Assembly: GCF_014204935.1 (NCBI RefSeq)
Contig: NZ_JACHMJ010000001.1
Coordinates: 558,001 to 622,000, forward strand
Length of the DNA: 64,000 nucleotides
Direction of reading: 5' to 3'
Origin: Conyzicola lurida
Lineage (GTDB): Bacteria; Actinomycetota; Actinomycetes; Actinomycetales; Microbacteriaceae
Position numbers and translations under genes: made by a program. Below the pieces are notes generated by a model. It worked only from the letters and a program-made list of their open reading frames with translations. It searched no databases and was not told the DNA's origin. The number at the start of each line of letters is the position of its first letter. The first letter of the stretch is position 1. This document shows positions 25,398-35,223 of this stretch, in pieces.

Positions 25398-25898
25398 AGC
25401 GAGCGTCGCGGGGCCGAGCGACAGCCGCCCCGAGGTCAACGGCTCGCAGCGCATGCCGCCGCGGCCGCGCAGCGCGCGGAACGCGCCATCCGCCAGCACC
25501 ACGTCCATCCACGCGCACGGGTTCGCCGGCCGGTTGCCGCGGAAGCGCACGGGTCCGTCGCCCGAGTCGAGCGAGAACGAAGCGCCGCGCAGCTCGTCCA
25601 CCGGGAAGCCTCGCAGCATGATGTTGCGACGTGTCGCCGCGGCATCCGGAGTCTGATCGAGCGAGAGCGCAGCCGTCACGTAGTCGAGCGACTCCATCGC
25701 CATGAGGGTGACGGATGCCGCTCGGTGGGCGGGCTTCGCGTAGTAGCGGTCGCCGACCACGCCGAGGCCGGCTCTAATCTCGATGCTCGACGGGGTCTCG
25801 GGGCCGTCGGCGGGCAGCGGGCCGTCGCCGGGGCGGCCCTCGTAGCGCGACCGCGGCGACGCGAGCAGGAGCTCGATCGTCACGGGAAAAGAGCGCAC
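25386..25898 (-). CDS. MOSC-domain protein
   Basis: 170 residues. A stand-alone MOSC domain, the C-terminal domain type of molybdenum cofactor sulfurases and YiiM/YuaD proteins. The conserved Cys is in RFRGNRPANPCAWMD, and the loop GDRYYAKPAHRAASVTLM is typical. MOSC proteins deliver or hold the sulfur on Moco or use it in detoxification of N-hydroxylated bases. Its closeness to two Moco oxidoreductases is suggestive only. A TAGCCT box lies 6 bases before the GTG, and it is divergent from the ABC-F gene with their -10 boxes 13 bases apart. Confidence 0.87.
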   Translation of the reverse strand: MRSFPVTIELLLASPRSRYEGRPGDGPLPADGPETPSSIEIRAGLGVVGDRYYAKPAHRAASVTLMAMESLDYVTAALSLDQTPDAAATRRNIMLRGFPVDELRGASFSLDSGDGPVRFRGNRPANPCAWMDVVLADGAFRALRGRGGMRCEPLTSGRLSLGPATLALEG

Positions 25899-25904
25899 GC
25901 AGAA

Positions 25905-25910
25905 AGGCTA
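25905..25910 (-). promoter_or_regulatory. -10 box TAGCCT for the MOSC gene
   Basis: TAGCCT, 6 bases, then the GTG at 25898. Confidence 0.5.
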
Positions 25911-25923
25911 CGGCCCCTACCGA

Positions 25924-25929
25924 TAAACT
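25924..25929 (+). promoter_or_regulatory. -10 box TAAACT for the ABC-F gene
   Basis: TAAACT, 7 bases (GTGCCGA), then the ATG at 25937. Confidence 0.5.
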
Positions 25930-25936
25930 GTGCCGA

Positions 25937-27742
<1,806 letters not shown>

Positions 27743-27863
27743 GCCCCGACCCTCTTTCGTCACCCCGCGTACACCTCCCCGTAGCCCCGCGATCACCGAC
27801 GAGCCACCCCGACGCGAGAGCGTGGGAGTGAGTTTTGTTCGGCAGCATCGTCAGGGGGCCAGC

Positions 27864-28355
27864 GTGTCTGGGGTACCCGGTTTCGTGTTCCTCGTCTTCG
27901 AGTCGGTGCGCGATCCGCGCTTCGCCGGCTGGGCGTCGTTCCGCGACGCGATCGACGCCGGGCACGTCGTCAGCGGTCCGCCGCTGCCCGCGGGCGAGAC
28001 GCGGCCGGGCGGCACCGGCATCTGGCGCCTCGTCGCGCCGAACAACCGGGAGCTCGGCCGCAGCTGGAGCGCCTACCCCACGTTCGACGAGGCCCACGAG
28101 CACGTGGTGCAGCTGCAGCGCGACATCTCCGGTCTCACGGTCACCGGCGTGCGCGGATCGTCGTCGAGCCAGTACGGCTGGGTCGCCAGTCTCGGCGAGC
28201 GCCGCGTGATCACGTCCGGACGCTGGTTCGGCGCATCGTCGACGAGCCTGCAGTCGGCGGCCACCACGCTCGCCGCGTTCTGTAGCGGGGAGATCGCCGC
28301 GGAACCGGTACTGGCCGCGATGCCCGCCCGGGCCGTCAGTCGAAGTCGAGGCTGA
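27864..28355 (+). CDS. Small protein of unknown function, possibly DUF1508-like
   Basis: 163 residues from the GTG at 27864, which has a GGGGG stretch upstream. It contains two roughly similar halves: WRLVAPNNRELGRSWSAYPTFDEAHEHV and GWVASLGERRVITSGRWFGASSTSLQSA. This fits a YegP/DUF1508-like tandem beta-alpha fold, but the similarity is weak. A GTG at 27822 could extend it by 14 residues. It converges on the MarR gene and their 3' ends overlap by 20 bases. No function can be inferred. Confidence 0.65.
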   Translation: MSGVPGFVFLVFESVRDPRFAGWASFRDAIDAGHVVSGPPLPAGETRPGGTGIWRLVAPNNRELGRSWSAYPTFDEAHEHVVQLQRDISGLTVTGVRGSSSSQYGWVASLGERRVITSGRWFGASSTSLQSAATTLAAFCSGEIAAEPVLAAMPARAVSRSRG

Positions 28356-28827
28356 GCTTGCGCAACAGCACCGCCAACCGCTCCTGGTCGGCGGGCGAGA
28401 TCGCGTCGAGCAGCTCGGCTTCGGCGTCGAGCAGGCCGCTGATCGCGGCATCCACCCGCTCTTGACCCAGCGTCGTCATGGTGACGAGGATGCCGCGTCC
28501 GTCGTTCGGGTCGGTGCGACGTTCGACCAGTTTGCGTTCGACGAGCCGGTCGATGCGGTTGGTCATCGTGCCGCTGGAGACCAGCGTCTGCTGCAGGAGC
28601 GCCTTCGGGCTCAGCTCGTAGGGGGCGCCGGCGCGGCGCAGGGCCGAGAGCACGTCGAACTCCCACGATTCGAGATTGGATGCCGCAAAGGCAGTGCGTC
28701 GCGCCCGGTCCAGGTGCCGCGCGAGGCGGCCGACGCGGCTGAGCACCTGCAACGGGGCGAAGTCGAGATCGGGGCGTTCGCGCACCCAGGCATCGACGAT
28801 GCGGTCGACTTCGTCGCTAGTGGGCAT
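28336..28827 (-). CDS. MarR-family transcriptional regulator
   Basis: 163 residues. The winged helix-turn-helix runs through FAASNLESWEFDVLSALRRAGAPYELSPKALLQQTLVSSGTMTNRIDRLVERKLVERR, with the family wing motif TDPNDGRGILVTMT after it and a dimerisation helix pair at each end. It is a dimeric repressor or activator often responding to phenolic ligands. A GATAAT box lies 6 bases before the ATG at 28827, next to the tRNA-Gln promoter region. Its target is not evident; no obvious operator palindrome is seen upstream. Confidence 0.9.
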   Translation of the reverse strand: MPTSDEVDRIVDAWVRERPDLDFAPLQVLSRVGRLARHLDRARRTAFAASNLESWEFDVLSALRRAGAPYELSPKALLQQTLVSSGTMTNRIDRLVERKLVERRTDPNDGRGILVTMTTLGQERVDAAISGLLDAEAELLDAISPADQERLAVLLRKLSLDFD

Positions 28828-28833
28828 TGACCC

Positions 28834-28839
28834 ATTATC
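28834..28839 (-). promoter_or_regulatory. -10 box GATAAT for the MarR gene
   Basis: GATAAT, 6 bases (GGGTCA), then the ATG at 28827. Confidence 0.5.
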
Positions 28840-28907
28840 TGCGGTTCGCGGGCGGGAGTCTCCGGCGGCCACGGTATCTGGCAGAATTGAGGCGCGCCTC
28901 GGCGCGG

Positions 28908-28979
28908 TCCGCCTTAGTGTAATGGCAGCACGACAGCCTTTGGAGCTGTTCGGTCTAGGTTCGAATCCTGGAGGCGGAG
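28908..28979 (+). tRNA. tRNA-Gln (anticodon TTG)
   Basis: 72 bases with a full cloverleaf. Acceptor TCCGCCT pairs with AGGCGGA, the anticodon stem ACAGC/GCTGT holds the loop CTTTGGA with anticodon TTG, and the T-loop is GGTTCGAATCC. The discriminator is G. CCA is not encoded (GCAAAA follows), so it is added after transcription. It reads CAA and by wobble CAG glutamine codons. Confidence 0.95.
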
Positions 28980-28983
28980 CAAA

Positions 28984-29010
28984 AAAAGGCCACTGACGTG
29001 GCTTTTTCTT
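28984..29010 (+). terminator. Intrinsic terminator of the tRNA gene
   Basis: GCCAC (TGAC) GTGGC followed by TTTTTCTTT. Confidence 0.85.
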
Positions 29011-29061
29011 TGCTCCGGCGTGAGACCAACCGCCATGGAGCGACCAGTGGGCGCCGAGGGC

Positions 29062-29088
29062 AAGAGCCAAAGATTCGGCTCTTTTTTC
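29062..29088 (+). terminator. Second intrinsic terminator
   Basis: AAGAGCC, an 8-base loop, GGCTCTT, then a run of Ts. It is a strong hairpin 50 bases after the first, and both are followed by GCTCCGGCG. Confidence 0.8.
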
Positions 29089-29125
29089 GCTCCGGCGAAG
29101 GTCATCGCTGTCATCGCCCGGGAGT

Positions 29126-29193
29126 GTGGTCGTCGATAAGCTCCGGCGTTCTGGACCCGGCCATGGATTTTGGATTTCGACAAGCTCGACCAC
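29126..29193. repeat. REP-like inverted pair upstream of glmU (variant)
   Basis: GTGGTCGTCGATAAGCTCC at the left opposes GGATTTCGACAAGCTCGACCAC at the right. The family word TTCGACAAGCTC is conserved but the flanks differ from the standard copies. Confidence 0.6.
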
Positions 29194-29203
29194 CCGCATA
29201 CGG

Positions 29204-29209
29204 CAGAAT
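29204..29209 (+). promoter_or_regulatory. -10 box CAGAAT for glmU
   Basis: CAGAAT, 7 bases, then the ATG at 29217. Confidence 0.45.
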
Positions 29210-29216
29210 TACCCCC

Positions 29217-30650
29217 ATGACCGACTCCCGCCTCGCCGTAATCGTTCTCGCCGCCGGCCAGGGAACGCGCATGAAGTCCGCGCGCCCCAAGATCCTGCAC
29301 GAAATCGCGGGAGTGCCGCTCATCGGCCACGTTCTCGCCACGGCCCGGGCGCTCGACCCCGTGCACATCCTCGCGGTCGTCCGCCACGAGCGCGACGCCG
29401 TCATCGCCACGATCGGCGACCTCGGCCCCGAGGTCGTCATCGTCGACCAGGACGAGATCCCCGGCACCGGCCGCGCCGTCGAGGTCGCGCTGCACGCGCT
29501 GCCCGCCGACTTCGACGGGGACGTCGTGATCGTCAGCGGCGACGTGCCGCTGCTCGACGCCCAGACCCTCGGCGAACTGCTCGCCGCGCACCGGGAGGCG
29601 ACAGCCGCGGCGACTCTGCTCTCCGCCATCCTCGACGACGCCACCGGCTATGGCCGGGTCGTACGCGACAGCGCCGGCTCCCTCGACCGCATCGTCGAAC
29701 AGAAGGATGCCGCGGCTCACGAGCTCGAGATCACCGAGATCAACTCCGGCACCTACGTCTTCGCTGTCGGGGCCCTGCGCGAACAGCTCGCGCTCGTCGG
29801 CACCGACAACGCGCAGAACGAGAAGTACATCACCGACGTCGTCGGCCTGCTCCGCCAGACCGGCGCCCCGGTCGGCGCCGTCGCGGTCTCCGACGCCTGG
29901 CGCGTGGCCGGGGTCAACGACCGCGTGCAGCTCTCCGAGGCCGGGCTCCGCCTCAATCAGCTGATCGTCGCGCGCCACCAGCGCGCCGGCGTCACCATCC
30001 AGGACCCGGCCACCACGTGGATCGACGCCGACGTGAGCATCGAGCCCGACGTCGAGATCCTCCCGGGCACGCAGCTCAAGGGCGCGACGTCCGTGGCGAC
30101 CGGCGCGAAGATCGGCCCCGACACCACGCTCGTCGACTGCGAGGTCGGCGCCAACGCCACGGTCATCCGCACCGACGCGACCCTCGCCGTGATCGGCGCC
30201 GGCGCATCCGTCGGCCCGTTCGCCTACCTGCGCCCGAACACCGTGCTCGGCGTGAAGGGCAAGATCGGCACCTTCGTCGAGACGAAGAACTCGACCATCG
30301 GCGACGGCAGCAAGGTGCCGCACCTCTCCTACATCGGCGACACCACGGTCGGAGTCGAGAGCAACGTGGGCGCCGGAACGATTACCGCGAACTACGACGG
30401 CGTGAACAAGAACAAGACGATCGTGGGGTCGCACGTACGCTCCGGGTCGCACAACGTGTTCGTCGCCCCGGTTACAATTGGCGACGGAGCATATACAGGA
30501 GCCGGCACGGTCGTTCGCAAGAACATCCCGGCCGGAGCGCTTGGCCTGAACGTTGCTCCGCAGCGCAACATCGAAGGCTGGGTCGAAGCGAATCGCGCGG
30601 GGACTGCGGCGGCACAGGCGGCCGCGGCATCCACCGCTGACGACGAGTAA
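29217..30650 (+). CDS. glmU: Bifunctional GlcNAc-1-P uridyltransferase / GlcN-1-P acetyltransferase
   Basis: 477 residues. It makes UDP-GlcNAc for peptidoglycan. The N-terminal pyrophosphorylase domain starts VIVLAAGQGTRMKSARPKILHEIAG, with GDVPLLD and INSGTY further on. The C-terminal left-handed beta helix carries hexapeptide repeats (IGPDTTL..., VIGAGASVGPFAYLRPNTVLG) and the catalytic KNSTIG...HLSYIGD region. The C-terminus ends in an Ala-rich tail. The common glmU-prs pair follows with a 47-base gap. Repeats and two terminators insulate it from the tRNA upstream. Confidence 0.96.
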   Translation: MTDSRLAVIVLAAGQGTRMKSARPKILHEIAGVPLIGHVLATARALDPVHILAVVRHERDAVIATIGDLGPEVVIVDQDEIPGTGRAVEVALHALPADFDGDVVIVSGDVPLLDAQTLGELLAAHREATAAATLLSAILDDATGYGRVVRDSAGSLDRIVEQKDAAAHELEITEINSGTYVFAVGALREQLALVGTDNAQNEKYITDVVGLLRQTGAPVGAVAVSDAWRVAGVNDRVQLSEAGLRLNQLIVARHQRAGVTIQDPATTWIDADVSIEPDVEILPGTQLKGATSVATGAKIGPDTTLVDCEVGANATVIRTDATLAVIGAGASVGPFAYLRPNTVLGVKGKIGTFVETKNSTIGDGSKVPHLSYIGDTTVGVESNVGAGTITANYDGVNKNKTIVGSHVRSGSHNVFVAPVTIGDGAYTGAGTVVRKNIPAGALGLNVAPQRNIEGWVEANRAGTAAAQAAAASTADDE

Positions 30651-30697
30651 CGCCGGCTTCGCGAAACTCAAGCAAGGCGAAACAGAGAGCGGGAACC

Positions 30698-31672
30698 GTG
30701 TCCGAGATCAAGCAAACCGGACAGAAGAGACTGGTCATCGTCTCGGGACGCGCACACCCGGAGCTCGCCCACGAGGTCGCGGCCGCTCTCGAGACCGACG
30801 TCGTGCACACCGACGCCCGCACCTTCGCGAACGGCGAGATCTACGCGCGCTACGACGAGAGCGTCCGCGGAGCAGACGTCTTCGTCATCCAGTCGATGCC
30901 CGCCCCCCTCAACGAGCACGTGATGGAATCGCTCATCATGGTCGACGCGCTCAAGCGTGCCTCGGTCAAGCGCATCACGGTCGTGCTGCCCTTCTACCCG
31001 TACGGACGCCAGGACAAGAAGGGCCGCGGCCGCGAGCCGATCAGCGCCCGACTGATGGCCGACCTCTACAAGGCCGCCGGCGCCGACCGAATCATGAGCG
31101 TCGACCTGCACGCCGCGCAGATCCAGGGCTTCTTCGACGGCCCCGTCGACCACCTCTTCGCCATGCCCGTGCTGCTCGAGCACTTCAAGAAGCTCGACAA
31201 CTCCACCCTGACCGTCGTCTCTCCCGACATGGGCCGCGTGCGCGTCGCCGACATCTGGAGCGACAAGCTCGGCGCCCCGCTGGCCATCATCCACAAGCGT
31301 CGCGACCCGCTGGTGCCGAACCAGGTCTCCGTGCACGAGATCGTCGGCGAGGTCGAGGGCCGCGTCTGCCTCATCGTCGACGACCTGATCGACACCGGCC
31401 GCACCATCGCCAAGGCCGCCCAGGCCCTCAAGGAGGCCGGCGCCCTCGGCGTCATCGTCGCCGCGACCCACGCCGTCTTCTCCGACCCGGCCGTCGAACT
31501 GCTGCAGAGCGAGTTCATCGACGAGGTCGTCGTCACCGACACCCTGCCGCTGCCGCCCGAGAAGCGCTTCCCGTCGCTCACCGTGCTGCCGATCGCCCCG
31601 CTGCTCGCCCGCGCGATCTACGAGGTCTTCGACGACGGTTCCGTCACATCGATGTTCGACGGCGCGGCGTAA
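30698..31672 (+). CDS. prs: Ribose-phosphate pyrophosphokinase
   Basis: 324 residues. It makes PRPP from ribose 5-phosphate and ATP for purine, pyrimidine, His and Trp synthesis. The flexible-loop region FYPYGRQDKKGRGREPISARL and DLHAAQIQGFF are family signatures; the PRPP loop is LIVDDLIDTGRTI. The GTG start is preceded by a GAGAG purine stretch. It probably shares a transcript with glmU. Its stop is 3 bases from the stop of the convergent membrane-protein gene. Confidence 0.96.
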   Translation: MSEIKQTGQKRLVIVSGRAHPELAHEVAAALETDVVHTDARTFANGEIYARYDESVRGADVFVIQSMPAPLNEHVMESLIMVDALKRASVKRITVVLPFYPYGRQDKKGRGREPISARLMADLYKAAGADRIMSVDLHAAQIQGFFDGPVDHLFAMPVLLEHFKKLDNSTLTVVSPDMGRVRVADIWSDKLGAPLAIIHKRRDPLVPNQVSVHEIVGEVEGRVCLIVDDLIDTGRTIAKAAQALKEAGALGVIVAATHAVFSDPAVELLQSEFIDEVVVTDTLPLPPEKRFPSLTVLPIAPLLARAIYEVFDDGSVTSMFDGAA

Positions 31673-31675
31673 GCC

Positions 31676-32041
31676 CTACGATCCGACGGTCACCCCGGAC
31701 GGCAACCGCGCCGGACCGGGGATGAGCCCGAGCGACGCGATGTGGCCGTCGCCGCCGAACGCGCCGACGGAGTAGCACTCCCAGCCGGCGCCGCCGGGGC
31801 CGAAGAACTCGAAGCGGGCCTCGGAGCCGCTCGCCCCGTCGACTTCGTACGCCACCCACTCGGCACAGGCCGCCTCGGCGGTGTTCGACGCGACGGTCAT
31901 CGTCGTGATCACCCCGGGCAGCACGAGCGCGACGAGCGCCAGCACGACGACCACGCGCATCACTGTGGTCAGGTGCTTGGAGCGCAGCGGCTTGCCGTCG
32001 CCGGCCTCGTAGCCGTTCAGCTCGGGATGTTCATCGCTCAC
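31676..32041 (-). CDS. Small single-pass membrane protein
   Basis: 121 residues from the GTG at 32041. A polar N-terminal 30 residues (SDEHPELNGYEAGDGKPLRSK) precede one membrane helix VVVVLALVALVLPGVITTM. The predicted outside domain of about 70 residues has two Cys (ACAEW and WECYS). No family is recognised. A GACAAT box sits 6 bases before the start codon. Confidence 0.7.
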   Translation of the reverse strand: MSDEHPELNGYEAGDGKPLRSKHLTTVMRVVVVLALVALVLPGVITTMTVASNTAEAACAEWVAYEVDGASGSEARFEFFGPGGAGWECYSVGAFGGDGHIASLGLIPGPARLPSGVTVGS

Positions 32042-32047
32042 CCGACG

Positions 32048-32053
32048 ATTGTC
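32048..32053 (-). promoter_or_regulatory. -10 box GACAAT for the small membrane protein
   Basis: GACAAT, 6 bases, then the GTG at 32041. Confidence 0.45.
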
Positions 32054-32080
32054 GCAGGTCGCGCTGGGGGCGCGCGGGAC

Positions 32081-32086
32081 TACGGT
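32081..32086 (+). promoter_or_regulatory. -10 box TACGGT for the CoA-transferase gene
   Basis: TACGGT, 6 bases (GAGCAC), then the ATG at 32093; divergent from the previous box, only 27 bases away. Confidence 0.45.
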
Positions 32087-32092
32087 GAGCAC

Positions 32093-33457
32093 ATGCACAA
32101 TCCGGTGTACGAATCGCAGTTCATCAGTTCCTTCCGCGGCGCCCTCGGCCTCGTGCCGCGAGATCTGCAGTTCGTCAGCGGGAACGGACTCGATTCCGCG
32201 TTCGCCGTCTCCGAGCTCGCGACCGTGAGCTTCGCGGTCGCCGCGTCGGCCGTGGCAGACCTGCGCGATGCGCAGGCAGGGCACGAGTCGGATGCCGCGG
32301 CCTACGTCACGGTCGACCGCGCCCTCGCCTCCCGCTGGTTCGGATCCGCGCTCACCCCGGTCGGCTGGCGGCTGCCATCGCCGTGGGACGCCCTGGCCGG
32401 CGACTACGAGTGCGCCGACGGCTGGATCCGCCTCCACACCAACGCCCCGCGGCACCGGGCGGCGGCCCTGCGGGTGCTCGGCGTCCCGGCGCAACGTGCC
32501 GCCGTCGAGAGCGCGGTGCGGGAGTGGACGGGCGAGCAGCTCGAGGCCGCGGTCGTCGGTGACGGCGGCTGCGCTGCCGTCATGCGGACCGCGGGAGAGT
32601 GGTCGCGTCATCCACAGGGCCTCGCCGTCGCCGACGAACCGCTCGTGGGCTGGGGCGCCGACGAGGCCGCGACGCCGAATGCCCGCTGGGTGCCGACCGT
32701 CGAGAGGCCGCTCGCCGGGCTGCGCGTGCTCGACCTCACCCGGGTGATCGCGGGGCCGGTGAGCACGCGGTTCCTCGCGGGACTGGGTGCCGACGTGCTG
32801 CGCGTCGATCCTCCGGACTGGGACGAGCCGGCGATCGTGCCCGAGATGACGCTCGGCAAGCGGGCGACGCGCATCGACGCGCGCGAGCCGGTCGGCCGTG
32901 ATGCCTTGGAGCGGCTGATCGCCGGCGCCGACCTGCTCGTGCACGGCTACCGGCTGGGCGCCCTCGACGCGCTCGTGCCGGCGGACCGTCGCGCCGAACT
33001 GCGCCCGGGGCTCGTCGAGGTGTCGCTCGACGCCTACGGGTTCACCGGGCCGTGGGCCGGGCGCCGCGGGTTCGACAGTCTCGTGCAGATGTCGAGCGGA
33101 ATCGCCGACGCCGGGATGCGCTGGGCCGGCACCGGCAGGCCGACTCCGCTGCCGGTGCAGGCGCTCGACCACGCGACCGGGTACTTGGCCGCCGCTGCCG
33201 CGCTGCGCGCTCTCACCCGGCTGCGGCGGGAGGGCGTCGCGACGTCGGCGCGGGTGTCGCTCGCGCGGGTCGCCGTCGAGCTGCGCGCCACCGGTCCGAC
33301 GACGGGGGAGCCGAACGAGCTGCAGGCCGGGGCCCCGCCACAGTCGACGCACATCATGACGCCGTGGGGAGCGGTCGACCTGCTCGATCCGCCGGTCGAG
33401 GGGCTTAACTGGCAACGCGGCCCGCGGAACCTGGGTTCCGACGGGCCGCGCTGGTAG
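32093..33457 (+). CDS. CaiB/BaiF-type (family III) CoA-transferase
   Basis: 454 residues. The family segments are LAGLRVLDLTRVIAGPVSTRFLAGLGADVLRVDPP and LVEVSLDAYGFTGPWAGRRGFDSLVQMSSGIA, whose Asp in GFDSLVQ matches the catalytic position. The first 220 residues are a divergent half-repeat with poor conservation, so it may be an atypical two-domain member. Family III enzymes move CoA between small acids. There is no metabolic neighbour to suggest the substrate. A REP pair follows the stop. Confidence 0.82.
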   Translation: MHNPVYESQFISSFRGALGLVPRDLQFVSGNGLDSAFAVSELATVSFAVAASAVADLRDAQAGHESDAAAYVTVDRALASRWFGSALTPVGWRLPSPWDALAGDYECADGWIRLHTNAPRHRAAALRVLGVPAQRAAVESAVREWTGEQLEAAVVGDGGCAAVMRTAGEWSRHPQGLAVADEPLVGWGADEAATPNARWVPTVERPLAGLRVLDLTRVIAGPVSTRFLAGLGADVLRVDPPDWDEPAIVPEMTLGKRATRIDAREPVGRDALERLIAGADLLVHGYRLGALDALVPADRRAELRPGLVEVSLDAYGFTGPWAGRRGFDSLVQMSSGIADAGMRWAGTGRPTPLPVQALDHATGYLAAAAALRALTRLRREGVATSARVSLARVAVELRATGPTTGEPNELQAGAPPQSTHIMTPWGAVDLLDPPVEGLNWQRGPRNLGSDGPRW

Positions 33458-33469
33458 CACGGTCCGGTC

Positions 33470-33512
33470 CCTGAGCTTGTCGAAGGGACGGTTCGACAAG
33501 CTCAGCGACCGG
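33470..33512. repeat. REP-like inverted pair, intergenic
   Basis: GGTCCCTGAGCTTGTCGAAG then CTTGTCGAACC-type opposite unit TTCGACAAGCTCAGCGACC. It sits between the convergent CoA-transferase and gnd stops and may help end both transcripts. Confidence 0.8.
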
Positions 33513-33521
33513 CGCTGCCGA

Positions 33522-34976
33522 CTAGTGCGAGTCCACCGACTCGATCTCGCTGCGGTCTCCGCTCCACAGCGTGTGGAACGTGCCTTCCTTGTCGACGCGC
33601 TTGTAGGTGTGCGCTCCGAAGAAGTCGCGCTGTCCCTGGGTGAGCGCGGCGGGCAGTCGGTCGGCGCGCAGGCTGTCGTAGTAGGCCAGCGACGACGCGA
33701 ACACCGGCGCGGGGATTCCCGCGTGCGCGGCGTCGGCGACGACGTTGCGCCACGACTCCTGTGCCGTCGCGACGACGTCGGTGAAGAACGGGGCGGTGAC
33801 GAGCGAGACGAGTCCCGGGTTCTCGGCGTACGCCTCGGTGATGCGGTTGAGGAAGCGTGCGCGGATGATGCAGCCGCCGCGCCAGATCTTGGCGATCTCG
33901 CCCTTCTTGATATCCCAGCCGTACTGCTCGGCACCGGCGACGATGGCGTCGAAGCCCTGAGAGTAGGCGATGACCTTGGAAGCGTAGAGTGCGAGGCGCA
34001 CACCCTCGATGAAGCCGTCGACGTCCTCGACCGGGTTCGCGGTCGGGCCGGGCAGTGCCGCGGCGGCCGCGCGCTGGGCGGGCTTCGACGACACGGAGCG
34101 GGCGAACACGGCCTCGGCGATGCCGGAGACGGGGATGCCGAGGTCGAGCGAGGTCTGCACGGTCCAGACGCCGGTGCCCTTGCTGCCGGCCTGGTCGAGG
34201 ATCACGTCGACCAGCGGCTTGCCGGTCTCGGCGTCGACCTGGCGAAGCACCTCGGCGGTGATCTCGATCAGGTAGCTCTCGAGCTCGCCCTTGTTCCACT
34301 CGGCGAAGATCTCGGCGATCTCGGCGGGGGTCTTGCCGGTGCCACGGCGGATGAGGTCGTAGGCCTCGCCGATCAGCTGCATGTCGGCGTACTCGATGCC
34401 GTTGTGGATCATCTTGACGAAGTGGCCGGCGCCGTCGGTGCCGACGTGGGTCACGCAGGGCTCGCCGTCGACGACCGCGGCGATGGACTTGAGGATCGGG
34501 CCGAGCGTCTCCCACGCTTCGGCGGAGCCGCCGGGCATGATCGACGGGCCGAGCAGCGCGCCTTCCTCGCCGCCCGAGATACCCGCGCCGACGAAATTGA
34601 TGCCGGTCTCGCGCACGGCCTTCTCGCGACGGATCGTGTCGGTGAACAGCGCGTTGCCGCCGTCGACGATGATGTCGCCCGGCTCGAAGACCTCGGTCAG
34701 CGCGTCGATGACGGCGTCGGTGCCCTTGCCGGCCTGCACCATGATGATGGCGGTGCGCGGCTTGGTCAGCGACGCGGCGAACTCCTCGTAGCTGGAGGCG
34801 GGGATGAATTCGGCCTCGGGGTGCTCGTCGAGCACCGTCTGGGTCTTTTCGTACGACCGGTTGAAGATCGCGACCGTGTTTCCCTCACGGCTGGCGAGGT
34901 TGCGGGCGAGGTTGGAGCCCATCACCGCCATACCCACTACGCCGATGTTCGCCTGGGTCTGAGTGGCTTCTGCCAT
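33522..34976 (-). CDS. gnd: 6-phosphogluconate dehydrogenase (decarboxylating)
   Basis: 484 residues. It oxidises 6-phosphogluconate to ribulose 5-phosphate and CO2, normally with NADP+. The coenzyme motif IGVVGMAVMGSNLARNLASREGNTVAIFNRS has Asn-Arg-Ser where NADP-specific enzymes do. The substrate motif GGEEGALLGPSIMPGG is complete, and the C-terminal region ARFLNRI...ALTQGQRDFFGAHTYKRVDKEGTFHTLWSGDRSE is of the long (E. coli) type. An AAGGAG site precedes the ATG at 34976. It is divergent from gntK and probably shares the GntR-controlled region. Confidence 0.95.
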   Translation of the reverse strand: MAEATQTQANIGVVGMAVMGSNLARNLASREGNTVAIFNRSYEKTQTVLDEHPEAEFIPASSYEEFAASLTKPRTAIIMVQAGKGTDAVIDALTEVFEPGDIIVDGGNALFTDTIRREKAVRETGINFVGAGISGGEEGALLGPSIMPGGSAEAWETLGPILKSIAAVVDGEPCVTHVGTDGAGHFVKMIHNGIEYADMQLIGEAYDLIRRGTGKTPAEIAEIFAEWNKGELESYLIEITAEVLRQVDAETGKPLVDVILDQAGSKGTGVWTVQTSLDLGIPVSGIAEAVFARSVSSKPAQRAAAAALPGPTANPVEDVDGFIEGVRLALYASKVIAYSQGFDAIVAGAEQYGWDIKKGEIAKIWRGGCIIRARFLNRITEAYAENPGLVSLVTAPFFTDVVATAQESWRNVVADAAHAGIPAPVFASSLAYYDSLRADRLPAALTQGQRDFFGAHTYKRVDKEGTFHTLWSGDRSEIESVDSH

Positions 34977-35111
34977 GGGGAATTTCTCCTTGCAATCACG
35001 CGGGAAAGTGGTTCTGTCGCGACGGATGACGAGCCGCGGCACGCCCTTTCAGACTACGGCAACGCTCGCGCGCGGTGCCGGAGTATGACGAGGCCCGATG
35101 GGGCCGAAGAG

Positions 35112-35140
35112 TTGCGCGACGCCCGATCCGTGCATACGAT
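35112..35140 (+). promoter_or_regulatory. Promoter of the gluconate operon
   Basis: TTGCGC (35112-35117), a 17-base spacer, then TACGAT (35135-35140). The predicted start near 35147 abuts the first operator. Confidence 0.5.
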
Positions 35141-35147
35141 CGCTTAT

Positions 35148-35160
35148 TAAGTCTGACTTA
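35148..35160 (+). promoter_or_regulatory. GntR (FCD) operator 1
   Basis: TAAGTCTGACTTA is a perfect 13-bp palindrome with core GTC-T-GAC, matching the known FadR-subfamily pattern GTM-N(0-1)-KAC. It lies at the predicted transcription start. Confidence 0.65.
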
Positions 35161-35179
35161 TGCGCAAGTGCGCAGCTTG

Positions 35180-35190
35180 TTGTCAGACGT
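35180..35190 (+). promoter_or_regulatory. GntR (FCD) operator 2
   Basis: TTGTCAGACGT shares the GTCAGAC core with operator 1 in reverse sense. Centres are 31 bases apart, about three helical turns. Confidence 0.5.
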
Positions 35191-35223
35191 AATGGCGCGT
35201 CGACACCGAGCAAAGGAGCACAC

